Positions 48,609 through 59,740 of a DNA stretch of 64,000 bases are shown here, piece by piece. Source of the DNA: Pachyseris speciosa (Eukaryota > Cnidaria > Anthozoa > Scleractinia > Pachyseridae); contig JAEMWC010000388.1 of the NCBI GenBank assembly GCA_016490735.1, positions 1 to 64,000 of the forward strand. The letters run 5' to 3'. The notes under the pieces were generated by a model, which had not been told where the DNA came from, did not search any database, and was given only the letters and a program-made list of their open reading frames with translations. Numbering within the stretch: position 1 is the stretch's first letter; each line of letters starts with the position of its first letter. The translations under genes and the position numbers were made by a program.

Positions 48609-48647
48609 TCCGACCGGTTTCGTCTGATCAGACAGACTTCATCAGGA
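48609..48647 (-). ncRNA. Hammerhead-ribozyme-like motif
   Basis: Minus strand: CTGATGA, one extra A, hairpin GTCTG/CAGAC, GAAA, then ACCGGTC, a short palindromic stem III ending in GUC, the usual hammerhead cleavage triplet. Core order and stems fit a hammerhead with very short stem III, as in retroelement hammerheads that work as dimers. The extra A before stem II is non-canonical. Confidence 0.55.
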
Positions 48648-48804
48648 ATTTAACAAGATTACAAATTGAACTACTTTTATACTAAACATTTACAGTATAA
48701 AGCATGTTCAAAGTAGGGTGTGAACAGCAAAAAACACCCACAAACAAATACGCACAGGATACAACGTAAATCCTGCGTTACAAAATGTGCAACAGTTAAT
48801 TTTA

Positions 48805-48836
48805 GGGGTCACGATTTAACGTTAAATCGTGACCCC
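48805..48836. repeat. 32-bp perfect palindrome
   Basis: GGGGTCACGATTTAAC followed directly by its exact reverse complement, with no loop. Confidence 0.95.
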
Positions 48837-49570
48837 AAAAAATTAACTACTCCCCACTAAACTGGCGTTAACGAAAGGAGGAAAATATTAACACCGCAGT
48901 CACAGAGCGGAACGAAACGATGACAAAAACACAGCCATTACTAAAGCTAAGCGATTAATCTCAGGTGCTGCATAGCTCCCTTAGAAGCTACAGCGTTAAA
49001 GAAAGGATCGAAAGGCAAATAGCCGTGTTACAAACACAACATCTTGCTTCAAAATACAAATGGCCGGGCCCGGCAATATAAATATTGCAAGATAGAGATT
49101 ATTACACAGTTTAAAACCGAATCCTTACAAAGATATCAAGACTGGCTGTACGGTCAACAGAAACACTGAAATGAGCCGAATCAAACCGAAATAGAATGCC
49201 TCAAAAGGCGTAAAAACCACAGTCGCTAGACAAAAACAACACGGGTTCCAACAAACTGGCGTTGATAACCCACAAATGACCTTTGATGTCAAAATACAAA
49301 GTATGCGACATGCAAGCACATGGCTCCTTTTAGTTACTAACATACAAATCCTCTTAATCATCATGTTAAACCGCTTAAAACATACAAGCAGCCAAATTGG
49401 TCAAAAGACCGAAAGAGAGGCGGCAAACATGCAAGTAGGAGTCGTGTAGGCCTTCCAACCCCATTTTTACACTAAGCCATTTACATGTACAGCACATGAA
49501 TTCATTGGGTGCCTGGCAATATGATTGTCATAAGCATTCCTTATTGAATTATAACACTTTCATCTGATAG

Positions 49571-52446
49571 GTCAAGAAAGGAACTTCCTAGAGAAGCTGT
49601 TAAAAGCAGCGGAAGAAGCCTGCCAAGCAGCTGCAGCTTTGGCAGCTCACAGGTAGGAATGATTACAATTTCAATTAATCAAAATTAAAACAGACCAGTA
49701 ACTGTTCTGATTAGCATCTCACAGCATACATGTTGTCTGGCAAATTTATTTATTTCAAGGGACATGTACATGTAACTTTTACCAGGGCACTCATACAAGA
49801 GGACCGTGTTTTGAAAAGGAAGCAAGAAGAGGCTTTGCGTCTGTCTGTAAGTTTATTGAAGTGTTTCTTTTTATAGGGAAGAATAATAGTTACACCAAAT
49901 GAATGCAGGACAACTGTTGCATTAGCAACAGGATTAGCTTTTTCAACTACATCTTTTTAATAGCTTATAAGCAATTCAATGGTTCAAGAGTTTTCAGATG
50001 CACTGTAGTATAAAGGAATTTCTAATCCCTCCCTTCTCGCCACCCCATGATGAGGATGAGGTGTTTTTCGCAATCATTAAGTAACATGTCTCTTTTTTAG
50101 TGAAGGAAGGCAATATTGTGGTGTTTGGTCCATTATGAAACCAGATGTTTGAGGCATCCTTTGCACTAATGTTATCAGAAATTAAAACAAATAGCAAATT
50201 TGTCCTTATTGCCAACCTTGCTTTTAATGTGACTTTTAGGAGCTAAATGACAGACGAAAAGCTCAACGAGTTTGTGAGACAAATTCCCAGGTGAGTGCTA
50301 GCCTTGGTTCTTGCAATCCGTTAGTGCATCATTGTCATAGCCGAACTACATGTACACGTACAATCGAACCTCCACTAACGGACACTTCCCGTAAGAGGAC
50401 ATCAAATCACGGTCCCAGCTATTTCTCCTCTTCAACACTACATTCTTAACCTCCCGTAAGCGGACACCTCTAATAAGCGGACGCGGATACCTATTCGGGG
50501 TCCACAGAGTGTAAAATAACCCCCCGTAAGCGGACAGTAAACAACATCAAGAAAATTGCTAACGAAATAAGTTTGGTTGTAGTGGTTAAATAACGCACTG
50601 GTCTAGACAAAAGGACAGACGAACCCAAGAGGAAAATCAGTTAGCCATCTAAGTTACATACACTGTAATAAACATTATTTTGTTTTCATCGCATTCAATG
50701 CTGTAGTTTTCTTAAAACCAAATGATGTCCATTATTGCAATTATTGTCAGAGATATGATTATGAATAAAATTTCTCTTGTAGACTGAGGATGAAACCGAG
50801 TGTGATGACACTATTGTGGACACCGATGAGGTACTAAGAATTAGAATTAACGCAGCCCAAGTGTTATCGTCTAGTAATAGAGAGCTTAAGCACCGACGAC
50901 GGCAACGGCAACGAAATAAAAAAAAACGTCTTTTCAAAATGTAACTTCTCGTTATTGTAACAACTTGTTTAACTTGTAATATGCTGGCGACCTATCCTGG
51001 AGCTACAGGTAAATTAGTAAAAACGGCATTGACGTTGGGAGAAAGAAAGAAGAGTTCACCGTCATACGCTCACGTTCTCCACAGAACCTAGAATCTGCTC
51101 ATTTCACGCTGCTGTTTTGTTGAGGACGGCAAAGAAATGTACCAAAATGTAAAACGCACGTGCAGAGCGATTGGTTTTGCTCATTAAACCTATTGTTTTG
51201 TGGCGTTCTCATTGCCGTTGCCGTCGTCTTTGCTTAAGCTCTTTAATATCTCTGCACACAAAAAGCATAGATGTTTTGCTTTACATTATTTTCGTTTTAT
51301 CCCACTATACAATCATTGTGTGCTTCAGCTGGCAAGTAACATTTCACTATTAACATTATCTTCAGGTTCGACAAAAGAGGATTCTGGCTTTGAGTGAACA
51401 GGTAGAAATATTACTGAAGTATTGCCCATTATTGAACCAAATCAGACTCCTGCTATGTGGTCTCCAAATTTGGTTTATCACTCGTATGATTGCAGACCGA
51501 ACTGGACTCCATTCAGTCGTATTACCATTAATATTTATTTATAATTTCACATGCAAAATTAAAAAGATCTTTGTACACCAAGCTATGACATTGGCCTCAA
51601 ACGTGTATTTGCCACCTCTTAAAGTGTTAACTTTGTACATTTTGGCTTGGACTTCTTTGGGCCTATGTGGGAGATTAAACTTCGAAACTTGTGACAAATT
51701 ACGTTTGGAGTAATTTAAGGCCCATGCTATTAAAAATTATAAATAAAATATTAAAAGTAAAATCAGAAATAAATTTCACTGGCATTAATTTTGTCAAAAT
51801 TTTAATATTTTCTTGTCTTCCCTTAGTCGATCAGTTTGTGAGAAAAAATTGATGATATCATGATTTACTATTTAAGACTGAGTCCTCTAAATGCCAACGG
51901 AGAGAACCAGATGAAGGCAACGATGGTGATGATAGTGGAACAGTAAGTAATTTTTATTTAGTCTTTTATTTTGAAAAACAGACAGCTTAAACAAGTTACA
52001 ATAGTGCAAAATAATAATCTTGAATTCTTTAAGAAGATCCTGTTCTTGTAACAATCTTCCCTTTAATACAGTGGAACCCCGTTAATACGGACACCAACGG
52101 GACCTGCCCAAGTGTCCGTATTAACGGGGTGTCCGTATTAACGGGGTGTCCGTAGAGCGGGGTTCCACTGTAACAATAAATAATAATAATAAAATTTATA
52201 TAGAGCTTTATACAAAAGTTCTAAAGCACTTCACAATAAAAGATAAGTGCCTGTAACAGCACTGTTGTATTTTTCTACTGCAAGAACCTGTCAATATCAC
52301 TTCCGTGATAACATGGATAACACCCAGTGTGCTTGACAGCCTTAAGAAAGATTTGTTTTCTGCAGCATTCTCATGAACAAGGCTCAAAAAGTGAGAAAGC
52401 CTGTAGCTCTCCAGACGCTGCCTGTTATTGCAGAACGAAACAATAG
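49571..52446 (+). CDS. Small coiled-coil/acidic protein gene, seven exons, 5' end unresolved
   Basis: Exons 49571-49652, 49786-49846, 50240-50290, 50783-50830, 51366-51401, 51877-51942 and 52366-52446 (stop TAG 52444-52446). Each has AG/GT borders. The first join uses phase 2, and all later ones are phase 0. The product reads ERNFLEKLLKAAEEACQAAA, then LIQEDRVLKRKQEEALRLSE and LNDRRKAQRV. Two acidic exons (TEDETECDDTIVDTDE; CQRREPDEGNDGDDSG), a basic one (VRQKRILALSEQ) and a Cys-containing tail (HSHEQGSKSEKAC, then CYC) follow. The helical EEALRLSE core is somewhat like a ubiquitin-interacting motif, but I do not recognise a family. The gene lies between inverted arms A and B. Its last exon is inside arm B and recurs in arm C. 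The 5' exon(s) are not found. Confidence 0.55.
50375..50535. repeat. Degenerate pogo-like MITE
   Basis: Several CCCGTAAGCGGACA-type units starting near CGAACCTCCACTAACGGACA. They resemble the repeat family of the 102-bp element at 52069 but lack a clean right end. Confidence 0.4.
52069..52170. mobile_element. 102-bp pogo/Tigger-like MITE with TA duplication
   Basis: TA-CAGTGGAACCCCGTTAATA...CGGGGTTCCACTG-TA. The inverted ends are 13 bp or more, and the inside repeats GTGTCCGTATTAACGGG three times. TA target and CAGTGGAACC ends are typical of pogo-type Tc1/mariner derivatives. Confidence 0.8.
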
Positions 52447-54533
52447 ATGATACAACACAAAAAAATGCCGCTACCTCTGGTAGCAAAAGAAGCTACAAGT
52501 CATAGGGACCAATGAAAATAGAGGTCTGGAATATTTACAGGATTACTTCCAAAAGTCCAAGATGTTTTTACGTTAATTTGGTACTCTCACCAATTTCAGA
52601 TTTTATAACTATACCTGTAGACATTTAAGTATGAATTGCACTTGTGCAAGCATCTCCTAGTGTCTCTGTGACTCTTTCTATTGTTTGTTTGCAGGTGACC
52701 GTCAAGACATCCTAAGAAGCACATGTACACCACACTAAGAAGGGTGTGGGGAGGGTTCTTTGCATATGATACATGTAAATGATCATTCCGAATTAAACTG
52801 TTGATATTTGTACTACCTTCTCCATCAATTCTCTTGTCCGTTCTCCCATATTCAAGACGTGTGATTCATGATTGCTTTTTGTTGGAATGAAACTGTTGAT
52901 ATTTACACTGTGTTGTCCGTCAATTTTCTATTCCAATCCCCCCTATTCAAGTTGTGTTATGATCGCATTTCGACGTCCTTCAATGTTACGTGGTAACAAA
53001 AAATAAAAGAAACGAATGTCCATTAATTGTTAAAAGTGGAAATTTGAAGTATTCATTTTAAAGTCTTTTTATAGTCTTAGAAGTGTTGACTTACGGAACT
53101 TAAAAAGGAGCAGTTTAAAGAGGCAATTATTCAGGGGTCTTAAAAGTGGCGATGTTAATATGGCTTAAAACTGTCAATTTAATAAGTCTTGAAGGGGCGA
53201 TTTTAAAGAGTCTTAAAAGTGGCGATTTCAGTGGTCTTAAAACTGGCAATTTTAAGGGATCCTAAAAGTGGTGGTTTTAAAGTGACGATTTTAAGAGGTC
53301 TTAGAATTGGCGATTTTAAGGGGTCTAAAAAGTGGCGAAATTAAGACTCTAAAAAGTTGCGATTTCAAGGAGTCTTGAAAGTGGCGATTTTAAGGAGTCT
53401 TAAAAGTGGCGATTGTAAGGAATCTTAAAAGTGGCGATTTTAAGGTGTCTTAAAATTGGCACCTTTAAGGAGTCTTAAAAGAGGCAATCTTAAGGTGTCT
53501 TAAAAGCGGCAATTAAAGGTGTCTTAAAAGTGGCGATTTTAAGGAGTCTTATAAGTGGCAATTTTAAGGCGTCTTAAAAGTGGCATTTTTTAAGGAGTCT
53601 TAGAGTGGCGATTTTAAAGAGTCTTAAAAGTGGCGATTTTAAGGGTCTTAAAAGTGGCGATTTTAAGGTGTCTAAAGTGGCAATTTTAAGGAGTCTCAAA
53701 AGTGGCGATTGTAAGGAGTCTCAAAAGTGGCGATTTTAAGGAGTCTTATAAGTGGCAATTTTAAGGCGTCTTAAAAGTGGCATTTTTTAAGGAGTCTTAG
53801 AGTGGCGATTTTAAAGAGTCTTAAAAGTGGCGATTTTAAGGGTCTTAAAAGTGGCGATTTTAAGGTGTCTAAAGTGGCAATTTTAAGGAGTCTCAAAAGT
53901 GGCGATTGTAAGGAGTCTCAAAAGTGGCGATTGTAAGGAGTCTTAAAAGTGGCGATTGTAAGGAGTCTTAAAAGTGGCGATTGTAAGGAGTCTTAAAGTG
54001 GCGATTGTAAGGAGTCTTAAAGTGGCGATTGTAAGGAGTCTTAAAAGTGGCGATTGTAAGGAGTCTTTAAAGTGGCGATTGTAAGGAGTCTTAAAAGTGG
54101 CGATTGTAAGGAGTCTTAAAGTGGCGATTGTAAGGAGTCTTAAAAGTGGCAACTTTAAGGAGTCTTAAAAGTGGCGATTTTAAGGAGTTTTAAAAGTGGT
54201 GATTGTAAGGAGTCTTAAAGTGGCGATTGTAAGGAGTCTTAAAGTGGCGATTGTAAGGAGTCTTAAAGTGGCGATTGTAAGCAGTCTTAAAAGTGGCGAT
54301 TTTAAGGGGTCTTAAAAGTGGCGATTTTAAGGCGTGTCTTAAAAGTGGCAATTTTAATTAAGTTAAGGACTCTTAAAGAAGGAGTCTTAAAAGTTTATTA
54401 AATTTACGTTAATTACTATTTTACGTAAATTTCCCAATTACTTTACCCTGAGTTACATAGGGTACTTTTGGTTATTTTATTTTAGTATTTTTTCAAAGGG
54501 GACTTAGCCCAGATGCTGATAATGATCGTTACT
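52336..54533. mobile_element. Arm B: inverted copy of the satellite arm
   Basis: Reverse complement of arm A: unique segment (52336-53040), satellite in the opposite orientation (about 53090-54370), then the AT-rich segment ending GATGCTGATAATGATC. It carries the last coding exon of the coiled-coil gene at its inner end. The array is shorter than in arm A and has different duplications. Its outer end joins mid-satellite sequence of arm C. Confidence 0.75.
53090..54370. repeat. 25-bp satellite array B (inverted)
   Basis: Reverse complement of the array A monomer (GGAGTCTTAAAAGTGGCGAT type), about 50 units. It includes a duplicated block of about 185 bp (53540 and 53725) and a run of GATTGTAAGGAGTCTTAAAG units. 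A 69-codon ORF over it is repeat-derived. Confidence 0.92.
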
Positions 54534-56885
54534 TTTTGGACTCGTTAAAATTGCCACTTTTAAGACTCCTTAAAATCGCCACTTTTAAGACCCCTTGAAA
54601 TTGCCACTTTTAAGAGTCCTTAAAATCGCCATTTTTAAGACTCCTTAAAATCGCGACTTTTAAGACGCCTTAAAATCGCCACTTTTAAGACTCCTTAAAA
54701 TTGCCTCTTTGAGGAGTCCTTAAAGTGGCCACTTTTTAGACTCTTAAAACTGCCACTTTTAAGACTCCTTAAAATTGCCACTTTTAAGACTTCCTAACAT
54801 CGCCAGTTTTAAGACTTCTTACAATCGCCACTTTTTAAGACTCCTTACAATCGTCACTTTTTAAGACACCTTACAATCGCCACTTTTAAGACTCCTTACA
54901 ATCGCCACTTTGAAGACTCCTTAAAATCGCCACTTTTAAGATTCCTTACAATTGCCACTTTTAAGACTCCTTAAAATCGCCACTTTTAAGACGCCTTAAA
55001 AGTGCCACTTTTAAGATTCCTTACAATTGCCACTTTGAAGACTCCTTAAAGTTGCCCCTTTTAAGACTCCTTAAAATTGCCACTTTTAAGAGTCCTTAAA
55101 GTTACCACTTTTTAGACTCTTAAAACTGCCACTTTTAAGACTCCTTAAAATTGCCACTTTTAAGACTTCCTAACATCGCCACTTTTAAGACTCCTTACAA
55201 TCGCCACTTTTTAAGACTCCTTTCAATCGCCACTTTTTAAGACACCTTACAATCGCCACTTTTAAGACTCCTTACAATCGCCACTTTGAAGACTCCTTAA
55301 AATCGCCACTTTTAAGATTCCTTACAATTGCCACTTTTAAGACTCCTTAAAATCGCCACTTTTAAGACGCCTTAAAAGTGCCACTTTTAAGACTCCTTAC
55401 AATTGCAACTTTGAAGACTCCTTAAAGTTGCCCCTTTTAAGACTCCTTAAAATTGCCACTTTTAAGAGTCCTTAAAGTTACCACTTTTTAGACTCTTAAA
55501 ACTGCCACTTTTAAGACTCCTTAAAATTGCCACTTTTAAGAGTCCTTAAAGTTACCACTTTTTAGACTCTTAAAACTGCCACTTTTAAGACTCCTTAAAA
55601 TTGCCACTTTTAAGACTTCCTAACATCGCCACTTTTAAGACTCCTTACAATCGCCACTTTTTAAGACTCCTTACAATCGCCACTTTTTAAGACACCTTAC
55701 AATCGCCACTTTTAAGACTCCTTACAATCGCCACTTTGAAGACTCCTTAAAATCGCCACTTTTAAGATTCCTTACAATTGCCACTTTTAAGACTCCTTAA
55801 AATCGCCACTTTTAAGACTCCTTGAAATCGCCACTTTTTAGAGTCCTAAATTCGCCACTTTTAAGACCCCTTAAAATCGCCAATTGTAAGACCTCTTAAA
55901 ATCGTTACTTTTTGGACTCGTTAAAATTGCCACTTTTAGGATCCCTTAAAATTGCCAGTTTTAAGACCCCTAAAATCGCCACTTTTAGGACCTTTAGAAT
56001 CGCCACTTTTAAGACTCTTTAAAATCGCCCCTTCAAGACTTGTTAATATTGACAGTTTTAAGCCATATTAACATCGCCACTTTTAAGACCCCTGAATAAT
56101 TGCCTCTTTAAACTGCTCCTTTTTAGGTTCCGTAAATCAACACTTCTAAGACTGTAAAAAGACTTTAAATCTTTTAAAAATTAATGGACATTCGTTTCTT
56201 TTATTTTTTGTTACCACGTAACATTGAAGGACGTCGAAAACATTGGAACAGACAGCATGCGATCATAACACATCTTGAAAGGGGGGATTGGAATAGAACA
56301 CAGTGTAGGACAACACAGTGTAAATATCAACAGTTTCATTCCAACAAAAAGCAATCATGAATCACACGTCTTGAATATGGGAGAACGGACAAGAGAATTG
56401 ATGGAGAAGGTAGTACAAATATCAACAGTTTAATTCGGAATGATCATTTACATGTATCATATGCAAAGAACCCTCCCCACACCCTTCTTAGTGTGGTGTA
56501 CATGTGGTTCTTAGGATGTCTTGACGGTCACCTGCAAACAAACAATAGAAAGAGTCACAGAGAAACTAGGAGATGCTTGTACAAGTGCAATTCATACTTA
56601 AAAGTCTACAGGTGTAGTTATGAAATCTGAAATTGGTGAGAGTACCAAATTAACGTAAAAACATCTTGGACTTTTGGAAGTAATCCTGTAGATATTCCAG
56701 ACCTCTATTTTCATTGGTCCCTTTGACTTGTAGCTTCTTTTGCTACCAGAGGTAGCGGCAGTGTTTGTGTTGTATCATCTATTGTTTCGTTCTACAATAA
56801 CAGGCCGCATCTGGAGAGCTACAGGCTTTCTCACTTTTTGAGCCTTGTTCATTAGAATGCTGCAGAAAACAAATCATTCTTAAGA
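54534..56885. mobile_element. Arm C: third satellite arm, direct orientation
   Basis: Begins inside the satellite (GTTACTTTTTGGACTCGTTA, also found within arrays A and C) and so lacks the AT-rich outer end. It continues through the array to the unique segment (56170-56885). The inner end extends past that of arm A to CTGCAGAAAACAAATC, matching arm B, and holds a copy of the last coiled-coil gene exon on the minus strand (about 56788-56868). DNA beyond 56886 is unrelated to the A-B loop. Confidence 0.72.
54540..56130. repeat. 25-bp satellite array C
   Basis: Same monomer and orientation as array A, about 63 units. It has its own duplicated blocks (54720, 55090, 55460 and 55550 share CTTAAAGTTACCACTTTTTA-type variants). 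Confidence 0.9.
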
Positions 56886-58227
56886 GAGAATGCACAGGAA
56901 AATCGAGCAAAACGGAAAATTCGTGGCCACAGTTGAAAACCTAACCTACCCTCATTTTAAGTCTATAGAGAGGTACTGACGAGTTTACAAACCTCCTGGG
57001 TTTATTTTCCGAAATACGGCCGATATTTGGAATTATTTGAGATTTTTGATTTCGCCCGTCTGACGCCTGAAATTAGCCGCCTCACAAGGGAAAATAGACC
57101 GGCCGAAGTAACTGCTTCGCGTAACCAAACATGTCAACCTATCGGCAATCTAACACTTAATTTCTATAAGACATCTAGCATCCTATTTACGACAGATTTC
57201 CGATTCTAAAGTGTAAAATCAACGCCTGTTAACCGTTTTCTAAATGGCCAGTTGACAAGAGCTCACGAATGCGAAAGTTTATAGGCAAAACTGAAACCGA
57301 GCTCCTGGTTATGGGAATTCTCCGAATTGCCCCAAATTTTAGTTTTGAAGTCTCGAGATGTAGTGTTTTAACGTACATTAAAATTTTGTTTGGATTTTTT
57401 AGCGAGCGCTTCAGAATAAGTCGATCAATTTGAAGAAATTTTGCGCTAAGTGACCTCAAAGTGACCTCAGAGTGTTTGTTTACATTGACTAGTCGCATCG
57501 GTTACATTGGAATGAGCGCTCCATATTTACTAATATTCTCATTCCATATTTCATTTGATAATGAATTTGACTTACCACTATATAATGGAGTCGAATAGGA
57601 GCAAGGATTGTCTTGAAGCGGCAGAATGAAGCCGAGTTGTTGTCCAAACTAGATTTGATGTAAAATTTCCAGAAATTCCTTTGTCAAATTTGCCTATAAT
57701 TATATGTGAATGTAAGAAACGCTGCAGCTCATCAACCAAATGCCTGGGTAAGTTGTTGAGACATCTGTGACACACTTAGATCTGTTTTAGTGTTGGAACT
57801 GGAGCTGATAAGAGCTCACTCTAGCGCTGGTAAGATCCGACTGATGCAGGGCGTTATTGTCGATTGCGTGACAGATTTTGAAACACCCTACGGGATAAAT
57901 TTCCCCCCACCCCCAAATCACTTTTCTAATGGTCCATCTTTAAAGATAAAATATCTAAAAAATAATAATCAAGAGGTATATTCACGTAACAATAGCCGTG
58001 AAGCGTCTCGGTTGCATATCTGAACAAAACGTGTGCCAGCATCTCCATCATGGTGTTTCATCCACAAAATTCCTCAAAGAAAACACATAAATATAACTAT
58101 TCGATTCTTTATTTTTCGGTAGGTTAAACGAATTATTTATGTTAGCCTGGGTCGAGAAACAGTCCCTCAGGTGCAATCGAGTGGCAGCTGTTTGGATTTA
58201 GCTCTAAAAATCGGCATGTGCTAAAAC
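56886..58227. other. Intergenic; nothing recognised
   Basis: Short ORFs (up to 89 codons) without motifs. Confidence 0.35.
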
Positions 58228-59440
58228 CAGGAACACCGGAACAAAACCACCGAACGGAACCACCGAAACAACCGGAACCACCGGAAGGAAACGGTCATGA
58301 TAAAACGCAGACTGCAGACCGCAGACTGCAGACTGCAGACCATGCAGACTGTGCAGACCGTGCAGACCGTGCAGACTGGGAAATTTTTTGATTGCTTTAA
58401 AAAAAAAAAAAAAAACTCCGATTTACATTTGATTGAGGTGTTTATACTTTTTTCTTACTCTTTTGGTGACATTGGAACAGTTTCCATTTTTTGGACACCA
58501 CATAACGTAATTTTATGAGGTTATTTTGAGCTGTTACCTTGCAACAATTTTGAGGAAAATAAAACACAAACATTAGAGATAAACTTTTGGCCTCTCACGC
58601 GAAAACATTCTTTTTGGTTATCGGAAACTGGGGCTCACCAATTGCGTGACAATGAGCTGTCTGGTCAATCAATTCTAAGGGACTGATTTTGTGGTGACAA
58701 GTTGAATGTCAAGTATAATCGAAGACTTTTTGTGATTTGAGGGCTGTATATTTTATCGATTGAGCCAGCACGAATTGAGATCAGTTGTGTTGGAACCTGT
58801 TAGTCGTTGAACCTGTGAGACAATTAAACCAAGTTCAGTAGCGAACCTGTGAATTCATCCCTTTGTGATTTATTTTATGGGATACCGTAAACCAAGCGTT
58901 TCCCACACGGTATCCATTCGCACAGCTGAACGGCCAGCAAGCGAATGGATAAGAAACGGCGGCTAGACAAGCTGTTCGAAACAGATCGGCAGAAGTAACA
59001 TACGATTGAACTATGAAAGAAATTAGCCGTAAGTAAACACAGGTTTAGATTGAGAAATATTCTTTGCTTAAAAGATATGGATATCCTTGCCATGACTGTG
59101 CGGATCTAGTTAGTCCTGTGAGAAATTTACAGTGCATTCTCAAAGGCTAAAATTATGCGGCGAGCCGGTCAAAAAAATGGAAGCCATTGCAATTTCACCA
59201 AAAGAGTAAGAAAAAATCATAAACACCTCAATCAAATGCAAATCAGAGTTAAAATAAGCGATCAAAAAATTTCCCAGTCTGCATGGTCTGCACAGTCTGC
59301 ACGGTCTGCAGTCTGCAGTCTGCAGTCTGCGGTATGCAGTCTGCGTTTTATCATGACCGGGAGGGAAACCACCGAAACCTGCGATACAACCGAAACTGTC
59401 GGAAAAGAACGAACGGAACCACCGGAACTACCGAAGCGAA
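58228..59440. repeat. ACCGGAACC-type simple repeat split by an insertion
   Basis: Degenerate ACCGGAACCACCGAAAC units at 58228-58291 and 59360-59440 flank the 1068-bp inverted-repeat element, which appears to have inserted into this repeat. Confidence 0.6.
58292..59359. mobile_element. 1068-bp inverted-repeat element with CTGCAG-rich arms
   Basis: Ends CGGTCATGATAAAACGCAG and inverse. The arms extend about 200 bp inward through (GCAGACTGCAGACC)-type short repeats and a TTTGATTGAGGTGTTTAT block, with about 0.7 kb between them. Flanks GGAAGGAAA and GGAGGGAAA differ at one of 9 bases, suggesting an old 9-bp duplication. No recognisable ORF in the core. Confidence 0.7.
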
Positions 59441-59740
59441 TTCAAATCAAACTAACCCTTGTTAAAGAGAGTTTTTAAAACATTGTTGGCTTAGCATTGT
59501 TTTAAGCCGCGCATTTGGCGCGCGTAAAGAGAGGACGCTAAATCAGGGACCGCACAGAGGGAGGGGCTGGAGGAGCCTTAGCCCCCCCCCCCCCCCCCAC
59601 TTTTTTGCAAAAATAAAAATACATTAAACAAAGAAATATTTTAACAAAAATAACGGAGCCAAAAATAGCAAAAAATAGTTTATTCGAAAGTGACCAGAGT
59701 TACTGGCAAAGACAAACACGCAGATAAATAGACAGAAAGA

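Larger units (their letters stand above)
48533..49560. mobile_element. Penelope-like terminal-repeat DNA without RT
   Basis: Begins with TTTTTTAAACAA duplications and then the hammerhead-like motif (48609-48647, minus). A 32-bp perfect palindrome (48805-48836) and low-coding DNA follow. The motif resembles that next to the Penelope-like ORF remnant at 13.8 kb. No GIY-YIG or RT frame is seen. The outer limit is not resolved. Confidence 0.4.

Noticed and set aside
53943..54152. 69-codon repetitive ORF
   Set aside because: Produced by the 25-bp satellite; no independent evidence.
54500..54560. Junction of arms B and C as a simple assembly error
   Set aside because: Not excluded, but the arms differ in array length and internal duplications, so they are not copies of one read set. 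Left as a caveat in the finding.
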